Assembly (NCBI RefSeq): GCF_029714205.1
Contig: NZ_CP121648.1
Location: 3,490,001-3,554,000 of the forward strand
DNA length: 64,000 bases
Direction of reading: 5' to 3'
Source: Methylobacterium sp. CB376
GTDB lineage: Bacteria > Pseudomonadota > Alphaproteobacteria > Rhizobiales > Beijerinckiaceae
A program made the translations under genes and the position numbers. The notes under the pieces are model-generated. The model had not been told where the DNA came from, did no database searches, and was given only the letters and a program-made list of their open reading frames with translations. Below, piece after piece: positions 1 through 7,885 of the stretch; the first letter of the stretch is position 1; every line of letters starts with the position of its first letter.

Positions 1-2
1 AG

Positions 3-500
3 AACGCGGCTCTCTCGATCATGGTCGGCGGCGAGGCCGAAGCCTTCGCGAGGGCCGGGCGGTTCTTCCGCGCCATGGGCACCACGATCACCCACGTCGG
101 GAACGCCGGTGCGGGCCAAGCGGTCAAGCTGTGCAACCAGCTCATCTGCGGCATCACCATCCAGGCGATCTGCGAGGCGCTGGCGCTCGCGCGCGCGTCG
201 GGCGTCGATCTCGAACAGCTGCGGCACGTGCTGCTCGGCGGCTCCGCGGCCTCCTGGATGCTTGACCGGCTCGGGCCTCAGATGATCGCGGGCGATGCCT
301 CCGCGGGCTTCCGCATCGACCTCATGCTCAAAGACCTGCGCCTCGTCCTCGAGCAAGCCGGTGCCCTCGACGTCCCCCTGCCGGCGACCGCGCTCGTGAC
401 GAGCCAGTACGTGGAGGCGCGCGCCCACGGCGAGGGCGCGAACGGCAACCAGGCGCTGTTCCGCGTCTACGACCGCATGACCGGTCGGGCGGCAGGCTGA
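3..500 (+). CDS. HIBADH-family NAD(P)-dependent dehydrogenase, C-terminal part (5' end outside window)
   Basis: This is the last 165 residues of a 3-hydroxyisobutyrate dehydrogenase / 2-hydroxy-3-oxopropionate reductase type enzyme, a cytoplasmic NAD(P)-dependent oxidoreductase of short beta-hydroxy acids. The frame is open from base 3, and ALSIMVGG matches the family's conserved end of the Rossmann domain. The catalytic-lysine motif GQAVKLCNQ follows, with Lys encoded at 126-128, then the all-helical C-terminal domain including the DLMLKDLRLVLEQA segment. The ATG at 21 is internal to the domain and is not the start. The stop lies 18 bases before an ABC permease, so the gene probably opens or sits inside the transporter operon. 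Substrate cannot be told from this half; tartronate semialdehyde, L-threonate and other sugar acids are all possible. Confidence 0.85.
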   Translation, partial: NAALSIMVGGEAEAFARAGRFFRAMGTTITHVGNAGAGQAVKLCNQLICGITIQAICEALALARASGVDLEQLRHVLLGGSAASWMLDRLGPQMIAGDASAGFRIDLMLKDLRLVLEQAGALDVPLPATALVTSQYVEARAHGEGANGNQALFRVYDRMTGRAAG

Positions 501-518
501 GGCACGGGATCGCGGCCG

Positions 519-1202
519 GTGTCCCTCGACCTCGACTTCGGCGCCGTCCTCGAACGGTGGCCGAGCTTCCTCGACGGTGCGCTGCTCACCCTTGAACTCT
601 CCGGCATTGCGACGGCAGTCGGCGGCGCGCTCGGCGGGATCACGGCGATCGGCCGCAGGAGCCGGCACGCGGCATTGCGCCGCCTCTGCGAGGTCTACGT
701 CGAAGCGATCCGCAACACGCCGCTCCTCGTCCAGATCTTCCTCGTCTACTTCGGCCTCGCGAGTCTCGGCTTCCGCTTCTCGGCCCTAACCGTCGCCGCG
801 CTCGCACTCACCATCAACGTCGGCGCCTACACCACCGAGATCGTGCGCGCCGGGCTCGACGCGATCCCCCGCGGCCAGATCGAGGCGGCGGAGGGTCTCG
901 CCCTGTCGCGCGCGCAGATCTATCGGCACGTCGTGCTGCTACCCGCGATCGAGCGGGTCTATCCCTCGCTCACGAGCCAGTTCGTGCTCCTGATGCTCGC
1001 CTCCTCCGTGACCTCGCAGATCTCGGCCGAGGAACTGACGGCGGTGGCGAACTACATCCAGTCCGACACGTACCGGGCCTTCGAGACCTACATCGTGGTG
1101 GCGCTGATCTACGTCGCGCTCTCCTTCATCATGCGTGCGGGCTTCTGGGGGCTGGGTCTCGTCCTGTTCCCGCGGCGGCGACGCCTCGGTACCCCGCTGT
1201 GA
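519..1202 (+). CDS. Amino-acid-type ABC transporter permease, first subunit
   Basis: A 227-residue inner-membrane permease of the polar amino acid uptake (HisM/GlnP) family. It has a GTG start 18 bases after the preceding stop. It shows the expected hydrophobic segments, the conserved VEAIRNTPLLVQIFLVYFG stretch near residue 65-85, and an EAA loop (EAAEGLALSR, about residue 128) that docks on the ATPase. Length is normal for the family. It precedes a second homologous permease, so the pair likely forms a heterodimeric channel. The operon context of dehydrogenase, isomerase and sugar kinase suggests that the substrate may not be a plain amino acid; this is inference. Confidence 0.9.
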   Translation: MSLDLDFGAVLERWPSFLDGALLTLELSGIATAVGGALGGITAIGRRSRHAALRRLCEVYVEAIRNTPLLVQIFLVYFGLASLGFRFSALTVAALALTINVGAYTTEIVRAGLDAIPRGQIEAAEGLALSRAQIYRHVVLLPAIERVYPSLTSQFVLLMLASSVTSQISAEELTAVANYIQSDTYRAFETYIVVALIYVALSFIMRAGFWGLGLVLFPRRRRLGTPL

Positions 1203-1211
1203 GGTGCTGAG

Positions 1212-1880
1212 ATGTCCGGCTCCCTCAACGCGAACCACCTGCTCTTCCTCGGCCAGGGTGCGCTCTGGACGATCGGATTGTCGCTCATCGCCCTCGTCGG
1301 CGGCGGCGCGCTCGGCTTCGTCATCGCCCTGTGCCGCATCTCGGCTCTGCGCGCGGTGCGCTTCGCCAGCGGCGCCTACGTCCAGCTCATCCAAGGCACG
1401 CCGCTCCTCGTCATCATGTTCCTGACCTTCTTCGGCCTGCCGCCGCTGGGTCTGAGGGTGTCGCCGCTCACCGCGGCCGGCGCCTCGCTGACGATCTACG
1501 TCGGGGCCTACCTCGGCGAGATCTGGCGCGGTGCCATCCAGTCCGTGCCGCGCCCGCAATGGGAAGCGGCCGAGGGACTCGCCCTCTCGCGCGCCCAGCG
1601 CATGACGAAGGTCATCCTGCCCCAGGCCGTGCGCATCGCGACCCCGCCAACCGTCGGCTTCATGGTGCAGATTGTGAAGAACACCTCGCTCGCCTCAGTG
1701 GTCGGCTTCGTCGAATTGGCTCGCGCGGGCCAGATCATCAATAATTCCCTGTTCGAACCCTTTCTGATCTACGCAATCATCGCGGCCGTGTACTTCGCCA
1801 TGTGCTTTCCCCTGTCGCGGCTCAGCCAGCGACTCGAGAGGCGAGGCGCGCGCGGCCGCACCACCCTGATGCCGGCCTGA
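1212..1880 (+). CDS. Amino-acid-type ABC transporter permease, second subunit
   Basis: A 222-residue HisM/GlnP-type permease homologous to its upstream neighbour. It carries the matching signature QLIQGTPLLVIMFLTFFG near residue 57 and an EAA loop (EAAEGLALSRAQRM) near residue 117. Several hydrophobic segments and the usual length support an intact protein. The ATG start follows the previous stop by 9 bases, and its TGA shares a base with the ATG of the ATPase gene (TGATG at 1878-1882), which indicates translational coupling. Together with the upstream permease it would form the membrane part of one importer. Confidence 0.9.
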   Translation: MSGSLNANHLLFLGQGALWTIGLSLIALVGGGALGFVIALCRISALRAVRFASGAYVQLIQGTPLLVIMFLTFFGLPPLGLRVSPLTAAGASLTIYVGAYLGEIWRGAIQSVPRPQWEAAEGLALSRAQRMTKVILPQAVRIATPPTVGFMVQIVKNTSLASVVGFVELARAGQIINNSLFEPFLIYAIIAAVYFAMCFPLSRLSQRLERRGARGRTTLMPA

Positions 1881-2653
1881 TGGAGATGCCGCGCGCCATG
1901 CCCGATACCCCAGCAGGTCAGACGCCGGCGCCCGTCGTCACCCTGCGCGACGTCCACAAGAGCTTCGGCACCCTCAAGGTGCTCGACGGCGTCTCGTTCG
2001 AGGTGCCGCGCGGTACGGTGACGGCGATCATCGGCCGCTCGGGTTCGGGCAAGTCGACGGCGCTGCGCTGCATCGACCGCTTCGAAACCATCGATCGCGG
2101 CGAGATCCGCGTCTGCGGTCATCGCGTCGACGATCCCGGCCTCGATCTCCGGGCGCTGCGCCAGGACGTCGGCATCGTCTTCCAGAGCTACAACCTGTTC
2201 CCGCACCTCACCATCGAGGAGAACATCACCCTCGCACCAACTTCGGTGAAGGGCACACCGCGCGCGGAGGCCCGCGCGCTCGCTGCCGAGGTGCTCGCGC
2301 GGGTCGGCCTCGCTGACAAGCTGCAGGCCTATCCGGAGCAGCTGTCCGGTGGGCAGCAGCAGCGAGCCGCGATCGCCCGCTCGCTCGCCATGCAGCCGAA
2401 GGTCATGCTGTTCGATGAGGTGACCTCAGCCCTCGATCCGGAGCTCACGGGCGAGGTCCTCAAGGTCATCGAAGGACTGGCCGCATCCGGGATGACCATG
2501 GTCATGGTCACGCACGAGATGGGGTTCGCGCGCGGCATCGCCGACGAGGTCGTGTTCATGCATCGGGGGCGCGTTCACGAGCGGGGTCCCGCCACGATCC
2601 TCGCATCGCCGACGACCCCGGAGCTCATGCAGTTCGTGGGCTCCGGTCTGTGA
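1880..2653 (+). CDS. Amino-acid-type ABC transporter ATP-binding protein
   Basis: A 257-residue ATPase of the polar amino acid import family (GlnQ/HisP-like), acting at the inner face of the membrane. It has Walker A GRSGSGKST, Q-loop VFQSYNLFPH, signature LSGGQQQR, Walker B VMLFDEVTSALDPE and switch-histidine segment VTHEMGFA in order. The start at 1880 overlaps the permease stop by one base. An in-frame ATG at 1898 is an alternative. The frame stays open upstream inside the permease gene, but those codons do not resemble the family. It is the third gene of the transporter set. Confidence 0.92.
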   Translation: MEMPRAMPDTPAGQTPAPVVTLRDVHKSFGTLKVLDGVSFEVPRGTVTAIIGRSGSGKSTALRCIDRFETIDRGEIRVCGHRVDDPGLDLRALRQDVGIVFQSYNLFPHLTIEENITLAPTSVKGTPRAEARALAAEVLARVGLADKLQAYPEQLSGGQQQRAAIARSLAMQPKVMLFDEVTSALDPELTGEVLKVIEGLAASGMTMVMVTHEMGFARGIADEVVFMHRGRVHERGPATILASPTTPELMQFVGSGL

Positions 2654-2685
2654 GCCAACACTCAGAACCACGGAGGGAGACGATC

Positions 2686-3477
2686 ATGAGACGCCCGATC
2701 CTCGCCGCGCTGCTCGCGGCTACCGCGTTCGTTGCGATGCCATTCGCGGCGCATGCCGACCTTCTCGACGACGTGCTGAGTGCCAAGAAGATCCGCGTCG
2801 CCACCGATCTCGCGATACCGCCATCCGGCATGATCGACGCGAATCTGAAGCCGACCGGCTCGGACGTCGAAACCGCACAGCTCCTCGCCAAGGACCTCGG
2901 CCTCGAACTCGAATTCGTGCAGACGACGGGGGCGACCCGCATCCCGAACGTGCAGACGAACAAGGCGGATCTGATCATCTCCACGCTCTCCGTCACGCCC
3001 GAGCGCGCGAAGGTGATCGACTTCACCAAGCCCTACGCGGCGCTGCAATCCGTGGTCGGCTGCCTCAAGTCGGTCGAGGCAAAGAGCTGGCCCGACCTGA
3101 AGGGCAAGACGATCGCGGTCTCGCGCGGCACGACGCAGGACACCACGCTCACCAACATGAAGGATCGCGACCTCCGGCTGGCGCGCTACGACGATGATGC
3201 GACGATGGTCACGGCGGCGGTGTCGGGGCAGGCGGATTGCATCGCCACCTCGGCCACGATCGTCAACCAGATCGGCGTGAAGAACCCGTCGCGCGTCTAC
3301 GAGCCAAAGGTGCCGATTACGACGTTCGACCTCGCGATGGGCGTGCGCAAGGGTGAGCCGCGGTTCGTCGAAAAGCTCAACGCGTGGATCGAGACGAACC
3401 TGAAGAACGGCAAGCTCAACGCGATCTACAAGAAGTTCCACGGCTCGGAGCTGCCGCCCGAGCTGCGCGGCTCGTGA
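2686..3477 (+). CDS. Periplasmic solute-binding protein of the amino-acid type
   Basis: A 263-residue family 3 extracellular solute-binding protein. The signal peptide is clear: MRRP, a hydrophobic core, and AHA cleavage after about residue 23. The chosen ATG has a strong ribosome-binding site, GGAGGGAGA at 2672-2680. The mature protein opens LLDDVLSAKKIRVATD and keeps the ERAKVIDFTKPY motif, whose arginine usually binds the ligand carboxylate. That suggests a carboxylated ligand even though the downstream genes act on phosphorylated sugars. It lies 32 bases after the ATPase stop and 75 bases before the isomerase gene. Confidence 0.9.
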   Translation: MRRPILAALLAATAFVAMPFAAHADLLDDVLSAKKIRVATDLAIPPSGMIDANLKPTGSDVETAQLLAKDLGLELEFVQTTGATRIPNVQTNKADLIISTLSVTPERAKVIDFTKPYAALQSVVGCLKSVEAKSWPDLKGKTIAVSRGTTQDTTLTNMKDRDLRLARYDDDATMVTAAVSGQADCIATSATIVNQIGVKNPSRVYEPKVPITTFDLAMGVRKGEPRFVEKLNAWIETNLKNGKLNAIYKKFHGSELPPELRGS

Positions 3478-3552
3478 AGCGCGACAACCGCCACGCTTTT
3501 CCGATCGCGGCGGCAATCCCGCCGCGGTCAGCCATCAACGGAGCGAAGTGAC

Positions 3553-3999
3553 ATGCGACTCGTGATCGGATCGGACCACGCCGGCTGGATGCTCAAGGGA
3601 GCGGTGATCGACCACGTGCGCTCGCTGGGCCATGAGCTCATCGACGTCGGCTCGTTCGACGAGCATCCCGTCGACTTCCCCGACATCGCGCGCGAGGTCG
3701 CCCGCAAGGTGACCTCCGGCGAGGCTGACCGCGGCCTGATGGTCTGCGGGACCGGCGTCGGCGCCTCGATCGCGGCGAACAAGATGAAGGGCATCCGGGC
3801 CGCCGTGTGCCACGACGTCCACTCCGCGCATCAGTGCGTCGAGCACGACGACGTCAACGTGATGTGCATCGGCGCCCAGATCGTGGGGCCTTGGCTCGCC
3901 AAGGACCTGATCGCCGCCTATCTCACGGCCGAGTTCTCCACCGACGCGGATTTCCGCCGTCGGGTCGAGAAGTTGCACGCCATGGACGCGGAAGGTTGA
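3553..3999 (+). CDS. RpiB/LacAB-family sugar-phosphate isomerase
   Basis: A 148-residue aldose-ketose isomerase of the RpiB family, cytoplasmic, interconverting phosphorylated aldoses and ketoses. Evident features are the N-terminal SDHAGW motif, the catalytic-cysteine segment VCGTGVGASI (Cys65), and the HDDVNVMCIG stretch that corresponds to HNDANVL in ribose-5-phosphate isomerase B. The altered HDD and CIG residues recall members that act on tetrose or other phosphates, so the substrate is uncertain. It follows the binding-protein gene and precedes the PfkB kinase by 20 bases. The operon may phosphorylate an imported compound and isomerise it. Confidence 0.88.
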   Translation: MRLVIGSDHAGWMLKGAVIDHVRSLGHELIDVGSFDEHPVDFPDIAREVARKVTSGEADRGLMVCGTGVGASIAANKMKGIRAAVCHDVHSAHQCVEHDDVNVMCIGAQIVGPWLAKDLIAAYLTAEFSTDADFRRRVEKLHAMDAEG

Positions 4000-4019
4000 C
4001 GCGCGCGGAGGACGCATCG

Positions 4020-4946
4020 GTGATCCTCGTGTTCGGCTCGATCAACGTCGATCTCGTCGCGCGCGTCGCCGCGATCCCCCGCCCTGGGGAGACGGTGCTG
4101 GCGCCGCGCTACGCGACGCTGTTTGGTGGCAAGGGGGCGAACCAAGCGGTGGCTGCCGCGCGCGTCTCGGAGCCGGGGCGGGTCGCCATGATCGGGTGCG
4201 TCGGCGACGATCCCTTCGGCCGGATGTGCCGCGAAAACTTGGCCGCGAACGGCGTGGCCGTCGCGTGTGTCGCTCAAGGCGCGGAGCCGACGGGGTGCGC
4301 CTTCATCACGGTCGATGCGGCCGCCGAGAACGCGATTACGGTGGCGAGCGGAGCCAACGCGGCCCTGACCGCCTCCGCCCTGCCCGAGGCGATGCTGGTG
4401 CCCGGCGCGACGCTCGTCCTCCAGATGGAAGTTCCCGTCGCGGCCTCGCTATCCGCCGCGCAACGGGTCCGCGCCGTGGGAGGGCGCGTCATCTGGAACC
4501 TCGCACCCGTGCCGGAAACCCTGTCTCCCGTCGAATTGCGCGCGCTTCTCGCGGCGACGGACGTGCTCGTCGTGAACGAGCACGAGGCGCGCGCAGCGAG
4601 CCGACTGCTCGGGCCGCCGGATGGCGCACTGAGCCAAGGCGCCCTGAGCCAAGCGGCCGCCACGCTCGCGCTCGCTGGACCGCTCACCTGTGTGGTGACC
4701 GCGGGAGCCGAGGGAGCACTGGCGGTCGAGCCGGGTGGCTCGCAGCATGCCGCGGCTGCCGTAGCAGTCCGGCCGGTCGACACGACGGGGGCGGGCGACA
4801 CCTTCGTCGGCATTCTGGCCGCAGGCCTCGACGAGGGACGGACCCTGCACACGGCGATGGCCCGAGCGTGTCGCGGCGCGTCGCTCGCGTGTCTGACGGA
4901 AGGTGCACAGGCTGGCATGCCGACCTCAGACCAGTTGCGGCCGTAG
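4020..4946 (+). CDS. PfkB-family carbohydrate kinase (ribokinase-like)
   Basis: A 308-residue sugar kinase using ATP to phosphorylate a sugar or sugar derivative in the cytoplasm. The N-terminal PfkB segment GSINVDLVARV and GGKGANQAVAAA bind the sugar, and the C-terminal TTGAGDTFVG holds the anion hole and catalytic aspartate. The GTG start at 4020 follows a GCGGAGGA ribosome-binding site (about 4004-4012) and places the conserved ILVFGSIN at the N-terminus; codons upstream overlap the isomerase gene and are unrelated. It is the last gene of the operon. It resembles ribokinase most, but without operon-specific evidence ribose is only one candidate. Confidence 0.88.
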   Translation: MILVFGSINVDLVARVAAIPRPGETVLAPRYATLFGGKGANQAVAAARVSEPGRVAMIGCVGDDPFGRMCRENLAANGVAVACVAQGAEPTGCAFITVDAAAENAITVASGANAALTASALPEAMLVPGATLVLQMEVPVAASLSAAQRVRAVGGRVIWNLAPVPETLSPVELRALLAATDVLVVNEHEARAASRLLGPPDGALSQGALSQAAATLALAGPLTCVVTAGAEGALAVEPGGSQHAAAAVAVRPVDTTGAGDTFVGILAAGLDEGRTLHTAMARACRGASLACLTEGAQAGMPTSDQLRP

Positions 4947-5089
4947 CGATCCGGACGCGCGTGTCTCGATGCAGCTCTCCCAGGCGACGGATGAGACCTG
5001 TGCGCGAGGCGCTCGAAACACGGCGTCTTGCGCCTTCCTTCTCTGAAAAGATACCGGGAATGATGGCTCCCCAGAGTCGCGCACTGGTC

Positions 5090-5284
5090 TCACCGATGCG
5101 GAACGGCGACGGCGAAGCCGGCCAGGGCGCGGTCCATGGCTTGCGTGCAGACGCGCGGCAGAACGAGGGCGACGTCCTCACCCATGGCGGGCCGCACGGC
5201 CTCGAACAGCCAGGCAGAGGCGAAGCGCGTGTCGGCGATCCCGGGCGGGCGCCGCACGAAGGGCCGATCCGGTCGTTCCTGACC
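5090..5284 (-). pseudogene. IS630-like transposase remnant
   Basis: On the minus strand a frame ending at a stop at 5090-5092 reads through RRPPGIADTRFASAWLFE and AVRPAMGEDVALVLPRV. This resembles the core of the DDE domain of IS630-family transposases, which commonly have an RYxxAYLFGAV...ALVLP..ST.AM pattern. The expected next block with the second catalytic aspartate is missing because the frame ends. No start, N-terminus or terminal inverted repeats could be found. It is therefore a short, non-functional fragment. The family assignment is by motif memory, and the left and right limits are approximate. Confidence 0.5.
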
Positions 5285-5376
5285 AGGGCCTCCGATCGCA
5301 CGACGACGATGATTGTCCGGGCAGTAAGCTGAGCAATAAGCAGAACTCCTCCATTCATGCCGCCCACCAGCCTGTC

Positions 5377-5416
5377 ATGGTTAACCACTTGTTAACCATC
5401 AGGTCTGATCATCAGA
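5377..5416. promoter_or_regulatory. Two adjacent palindromes, possible operator
   Basis: ATGGTTAA (5377-5384) and TTAACCAT (5392-5399) form a perfect 8-base inverted repeat with a 7-base spacer. Five bases further, TCTGAT (5404-5409) and ATCAGA (5411-5416) form a second one with a single central base. The pair sits 20-60 bases before a small ORF and in a locally AT-richer stretch. Such spacing is typical of binding sites for dimeric regulators, but which gene it serves is unknown. It could also be left over from a mobile element. Confidence 0.35.
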
Positions 5417-5435
5417 TCTCTGCGAGGAGTCGGAG

Positions 5436-5585
5436 ATGACGCGATCCCAGAAGCTTCGCCTCAAACGCTGGATCATGCGAGAGATTGATCGAGCTCTACC
5501 AAAAGCACAAATAGACCCTTCTCAGTACGCCCGCATGGCTGCTCCTGAAGGCTCGACTTGTGGTTTAAGCGAACCTGGTCGGTAA
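5436..5585 (+). CDS. Small basic protein, hypothetical (49 residues)
   Basis: A possible small gene with ATG at 5436 preceded by GAGGAG (5424-5429). It starts MTRSQKLRLKRWIMREID, has a basic N-terminus rich in Arg and Lys, and ends at TAA. It lies in a decayed region between two transposase remnants, downstream of two palindromes. Codon use is less GC-biased than in the surrounding genes. No family is recognised. It may be a genuine small protein, the broken 5' end of a larger gene, or chance. Confidence 0.3.
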   Translation: MTRSQKLRLKRWIMREIDRALPKAQIDPSQYARMAAPEGSTCGLSEPGR

Positions 5586-5764
5586 CCCACTTGAGGAACG
5601 CGCAGGAACGACACTCGCGTCCGCGGCACAAGCACCGGCACTGCCCTGGATCCGCGACACTTGCCCTGCCTGGCGAAGGGAGCGGGGGACGGCCATGGAT
5701 CGTGTCCCCTGGCGTGGCGTCGCTGCGGCGCGGCCACCACGGTCACCGGTTGGGGCCGGTCTGA

Positions 5765-6045
5765 TCAAGCTGCCGGGGTCGGCAGGTTGACGAGGGGGTC
5801 ATCGCTGATCGGGGCGATGCGTTCCAGGGAGATGGAGCGGGCGCGCTGGACGGCCCTTCGTCGTTCTGTTCGAGCAGGATTGCGCCGACGGGGCGGGCGA
5901 TGGCGGCCTCGCTGCGAAAGTGCCGGCCACCTCGGCCCGGCATTTGATCTCGCCGTTGGGGCACGCCAGCGGGTTCGTAACCGGTGTGACGATGGCGGTG
6001 CCGCGGTTCGGCCGGGACGCAGGTCCTGGCGTATGGTGCGACCAT
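5765..6045 (-). pseudogene. IS256-family transposase remnant, frameshifted
   Basis: Three minus-strand frames taken in turn rebuild the C-terminus of an IS256 (Mutator-type) transposase. One frame gives NPLACPNGEIKCRAEV (about 5931-5978), matching the NPLERLNGEIKRR block. The next gives EAAIARPVGAILLEQNDE, and the last gives AVQRARSISLERIAPISDD before the stop at 5765-5767. A weaker match upstream (VAPYARTCVPAEPRHRHRH) reaches to about 6045. At least two frameshifts and several substitutions show the element is long dead. No terminal repeats or N-terminal half were found. The coordinates cover only the recognisable part. Confidence 0.7.
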
Positions 6046-6180
6046 CCGGGACAGAGGCACCGGGAGCACGAGGTGCGGAGGTCTGGACGCCGGACGCGGC
6101 GACCGAGCGGCTGCGCCGGCTCGTGGCGCCGCGCAATCAGGTCTCCGCCATCGCGCGCGGCGCAAAACGAGACCCAGGCG

Positions 6181-6483
6181 ATGCGGCACGCCCACCGCGT
6201 GCCGCCGTGCCCGCACGCCGATCCGTTCAGTCGGGTCGGCCGGGCTTGGCCGGGGCGGCAGGCGTTGCCCGACGACGCGCACGCGGCCGTACGGCGGCGG
6301 CTGCGCGAACTCGACACGCTGCGCGATGATCGCGCCGTCCTCGACCCGGCGATCGTGGTCCCGTTCCTGATCTACGGGGTGCTCGGCACCTGGGCCTGCC
6401 GCCGGACGGGGCACGGCGGGCTCACCAACGCGGTCGCCTTCGCCTGGGACCTCGGGGTCACGTTCCCGCTGCTCGCCGCCTGA
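6181..6483 (+). CDS. Possible small membrane protein, hypothetical (100 residues)
   Basis: An open frame with ATG at 6181 whose second half looks protein-like. A charged stretch (AVRRRLRELDTLRDDRAVLD) is followed by hydrophobic segments PAIVVPFLIYGVLGTWA and AVAFAWDLGVTFPLLAA, which suggest one or two membrane spans. The first 35 residues are rich in Pro, His and Arg and look non-coding, so the true start may be later. It ends 72 bases before bciA and could be cotranscribed with it. No family is recognised. It borders insertion-sequence debris and may itself be truncated. Confidence 0.35.
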   Translation: MRHAHRVPPCPHADPFSRVGRAWPGRQALPDDAHAAVRRRLRELDTLRDDRAVLDPAIVVPFLIYGVLGTWACRRTGHGGLTNAVAFAWDLGVTFPLLAA

Positions 6484-6554
6484 GACCCGGAACGTGGCGG
6501 CCCGCGGCGGTGCCGGACGGCGTTATGGTGGCGGCGGCAATCGTGGGGGCAATT

Positions 6555-7568
6555 ATGGCTCAAGCGTCCTCCGGCCATCGCGGGCGGCGGGTCTTCCTCG
6601 TCGGCGCGACGGGCACGATCGGTCGCGCCACCGCGCGGGCTCTCGCGGCGCGCGGTCACGACGTGGTCTGCTTCGTCAGGCCCCGCCCCGGCCGGTCGCC
6701 CGGGTCGGATGCTGCCGTGCGCCTCGGGCTGCCCGCGGGCGCCGCCGTCCGGTTCGGCAACGTGACCGATCCCGCCTCGCTCGCGCATGACGGCCTGCGC
6801 GGCGAGCCCTTCGACACGCTGGTCTCGTGCCTGGCCTCGCGCACCGGGCGCCCTCGCGACGCCTGGGCGATCGACCACGACGCCCATCTGGCGCTGCTGG
6901 CCGCGGCCGGGGCGTCCGGCATCGGGCACATGGTCCTGCTCTCGGCGATCTGCGTCCAGAAGCCGCTGCTCGCGTTTCAGCAGGCCAAGCTGGCCTTCGA
7001 GCGCGCCCTGATCGCCTCGGGGACCGACTACACGATCGTCAGACCCACCGCCTTCTTCAAGTCGCTCTCCGGGCAGGTCGAGCGCGTCAGGCGGGGCAGG
7101 CCGTGGCTGCTGTTCGGCGACGGCGCGCTCACCGCCTGCAAGCCGATCAGCGACGACGATCTCGCCCGCTACCTCGCCGAGTGCGTCGAGGAGCGCGAGC
7201 GGCGCAACCGCGTGCTCCCGATCGGCGGACCGGGCGAGGCGATCACGCCCCGGCAGCAGGGCGAGGCGCTGTTCGCCCTGCTCGGCCAATCCCCGCGCTT
7301 CCGGCACGTTCCGGTGGTTCTGCTGGACGCCGTTGTCGGCGGGCTGTCCGCGTGCGGCCGCGTGATCCCCTCGCTGGCCGACAAGGCCGAGCTCGCGCGG
7401 ATCGGGCGCTACTACGCCACGGAGTCGATGCTCGTTCTGGATCCCGCCTCGGGCCGGTACGACGCGGCGGCGACGCCCAGCACCGGGTCCGAGACGCTGT
7501 TCGACTACTACGCGCGCCTGCTCCGGGGCGAGGCCGAGGCCGAGCGCGGCGATCACGCCGTGTTCTGA
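6555..7568 (+). CDS. bciA: 3,8-divinyl (proto)chlorophyllide 8-vinyl reductase (BciA type)
   Basis: A 337-residue NAD(P)H-dependent reductase of the extended SDR fold that reduces the C8 vinyl group during (bacterio)chlorophyll synthesis. The dinucleotide motif VGATGTIGR lies near residue 16. Family blocks recognised are SCLASRTGRPRDAWAIDH, SAICVQKPLLAFQQAKL, FFKSLSGQVERVRRGRPW, CKPISDDDLARYLAE, ITPRQQGEALFALLG and the C-terminal ERGDHAVF. The ATG at 6555 is chosen because FLVGATG then sits near the N-terminus; an in-frame start at 6510 would add 15 unrelated residues. No other photosynthesis gene is in the window. Its presence suggests an aerobic anoxygenic phototroph. Confidence 0.9.
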   Translation: MAQASSGHRGRRVFLVGATGTIGRATARALAARGHDVVCFVRPRPGRSPGSDAAVRLGLPAGAAVRFGNVTDPASLAHDGLRGEPFDTLVSCLASRTGRPRDAWAIDHDAHLALLAAAGASGIGHMVLLSAICVQKPLLAFQQAKLAFERALIASGTDYTIVRPTAFFKSLSGQVERVRRGRPWLLFGDGALTACKPISDDDLARYLAECVEERERRNRVLPIGGPGEAITPRQQGEALFALLGQSPRFRHVPVVLLDAVVGGLSACGRVIPSLADKAELARIGRYYATESMLVLDPASGRYDAAATPSTGSETLFDYYARLLRGEAEAERGDHAVF

Positions 7569-7828
7569 CCGCGTCCCCCGGCCCGGCTGCCGGCTCTCGC
7601 TCAGGACATGGATCGGCTCCGAAGCGCGCCCGCGGCCAGGCAACACCTGCTCGACCGCCGAGAACGGAGGTCGAGGTGGGCCGTGGCTTCGCTCCTCCGC
7701 GCCGCAGCGTCGACATCGCCGGCCGCGCCCGCTCCGCAGAACCGCGAGAGCCTGCAGGCGACGTCGGACGAACCGGGCGCAAACGGGCGAGAGGGACCCC
7801 AAGCGGCCCCTCGTGAGGCGGGTCGGGA

Positions 7829-7857
7829 GTGTCCGGATCCGAGAGTTGTCCGGACAC
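7829..7857 (-). terminator. Hairpin downstream of the molybdenum-enzyme gene
   Basis: GTGTCCGGA (7829-7837) and TCCGGACAC (7849-7857) form a perfect 9-base stem with an 11-base loop, 28 bases beyond the minus-strand stop at 7886. There is no T-run, so it may stabilise the transcript end or work with Rho. The 317-base gap between bciA and this gene pair otherwise shows nothing recognisable. Confidence 0.45.
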
Positions 7858-7885
7858 CTGTTCTCCCGGCACCGATCCCCTGGCG

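Noticed and set aside
5661..6329. Plus-strand open frame of 222 codons
   Set aside because: It lies opposite the recognisable IS256 transposase remnant and its translation is Arg/Gly-rich without domain features.
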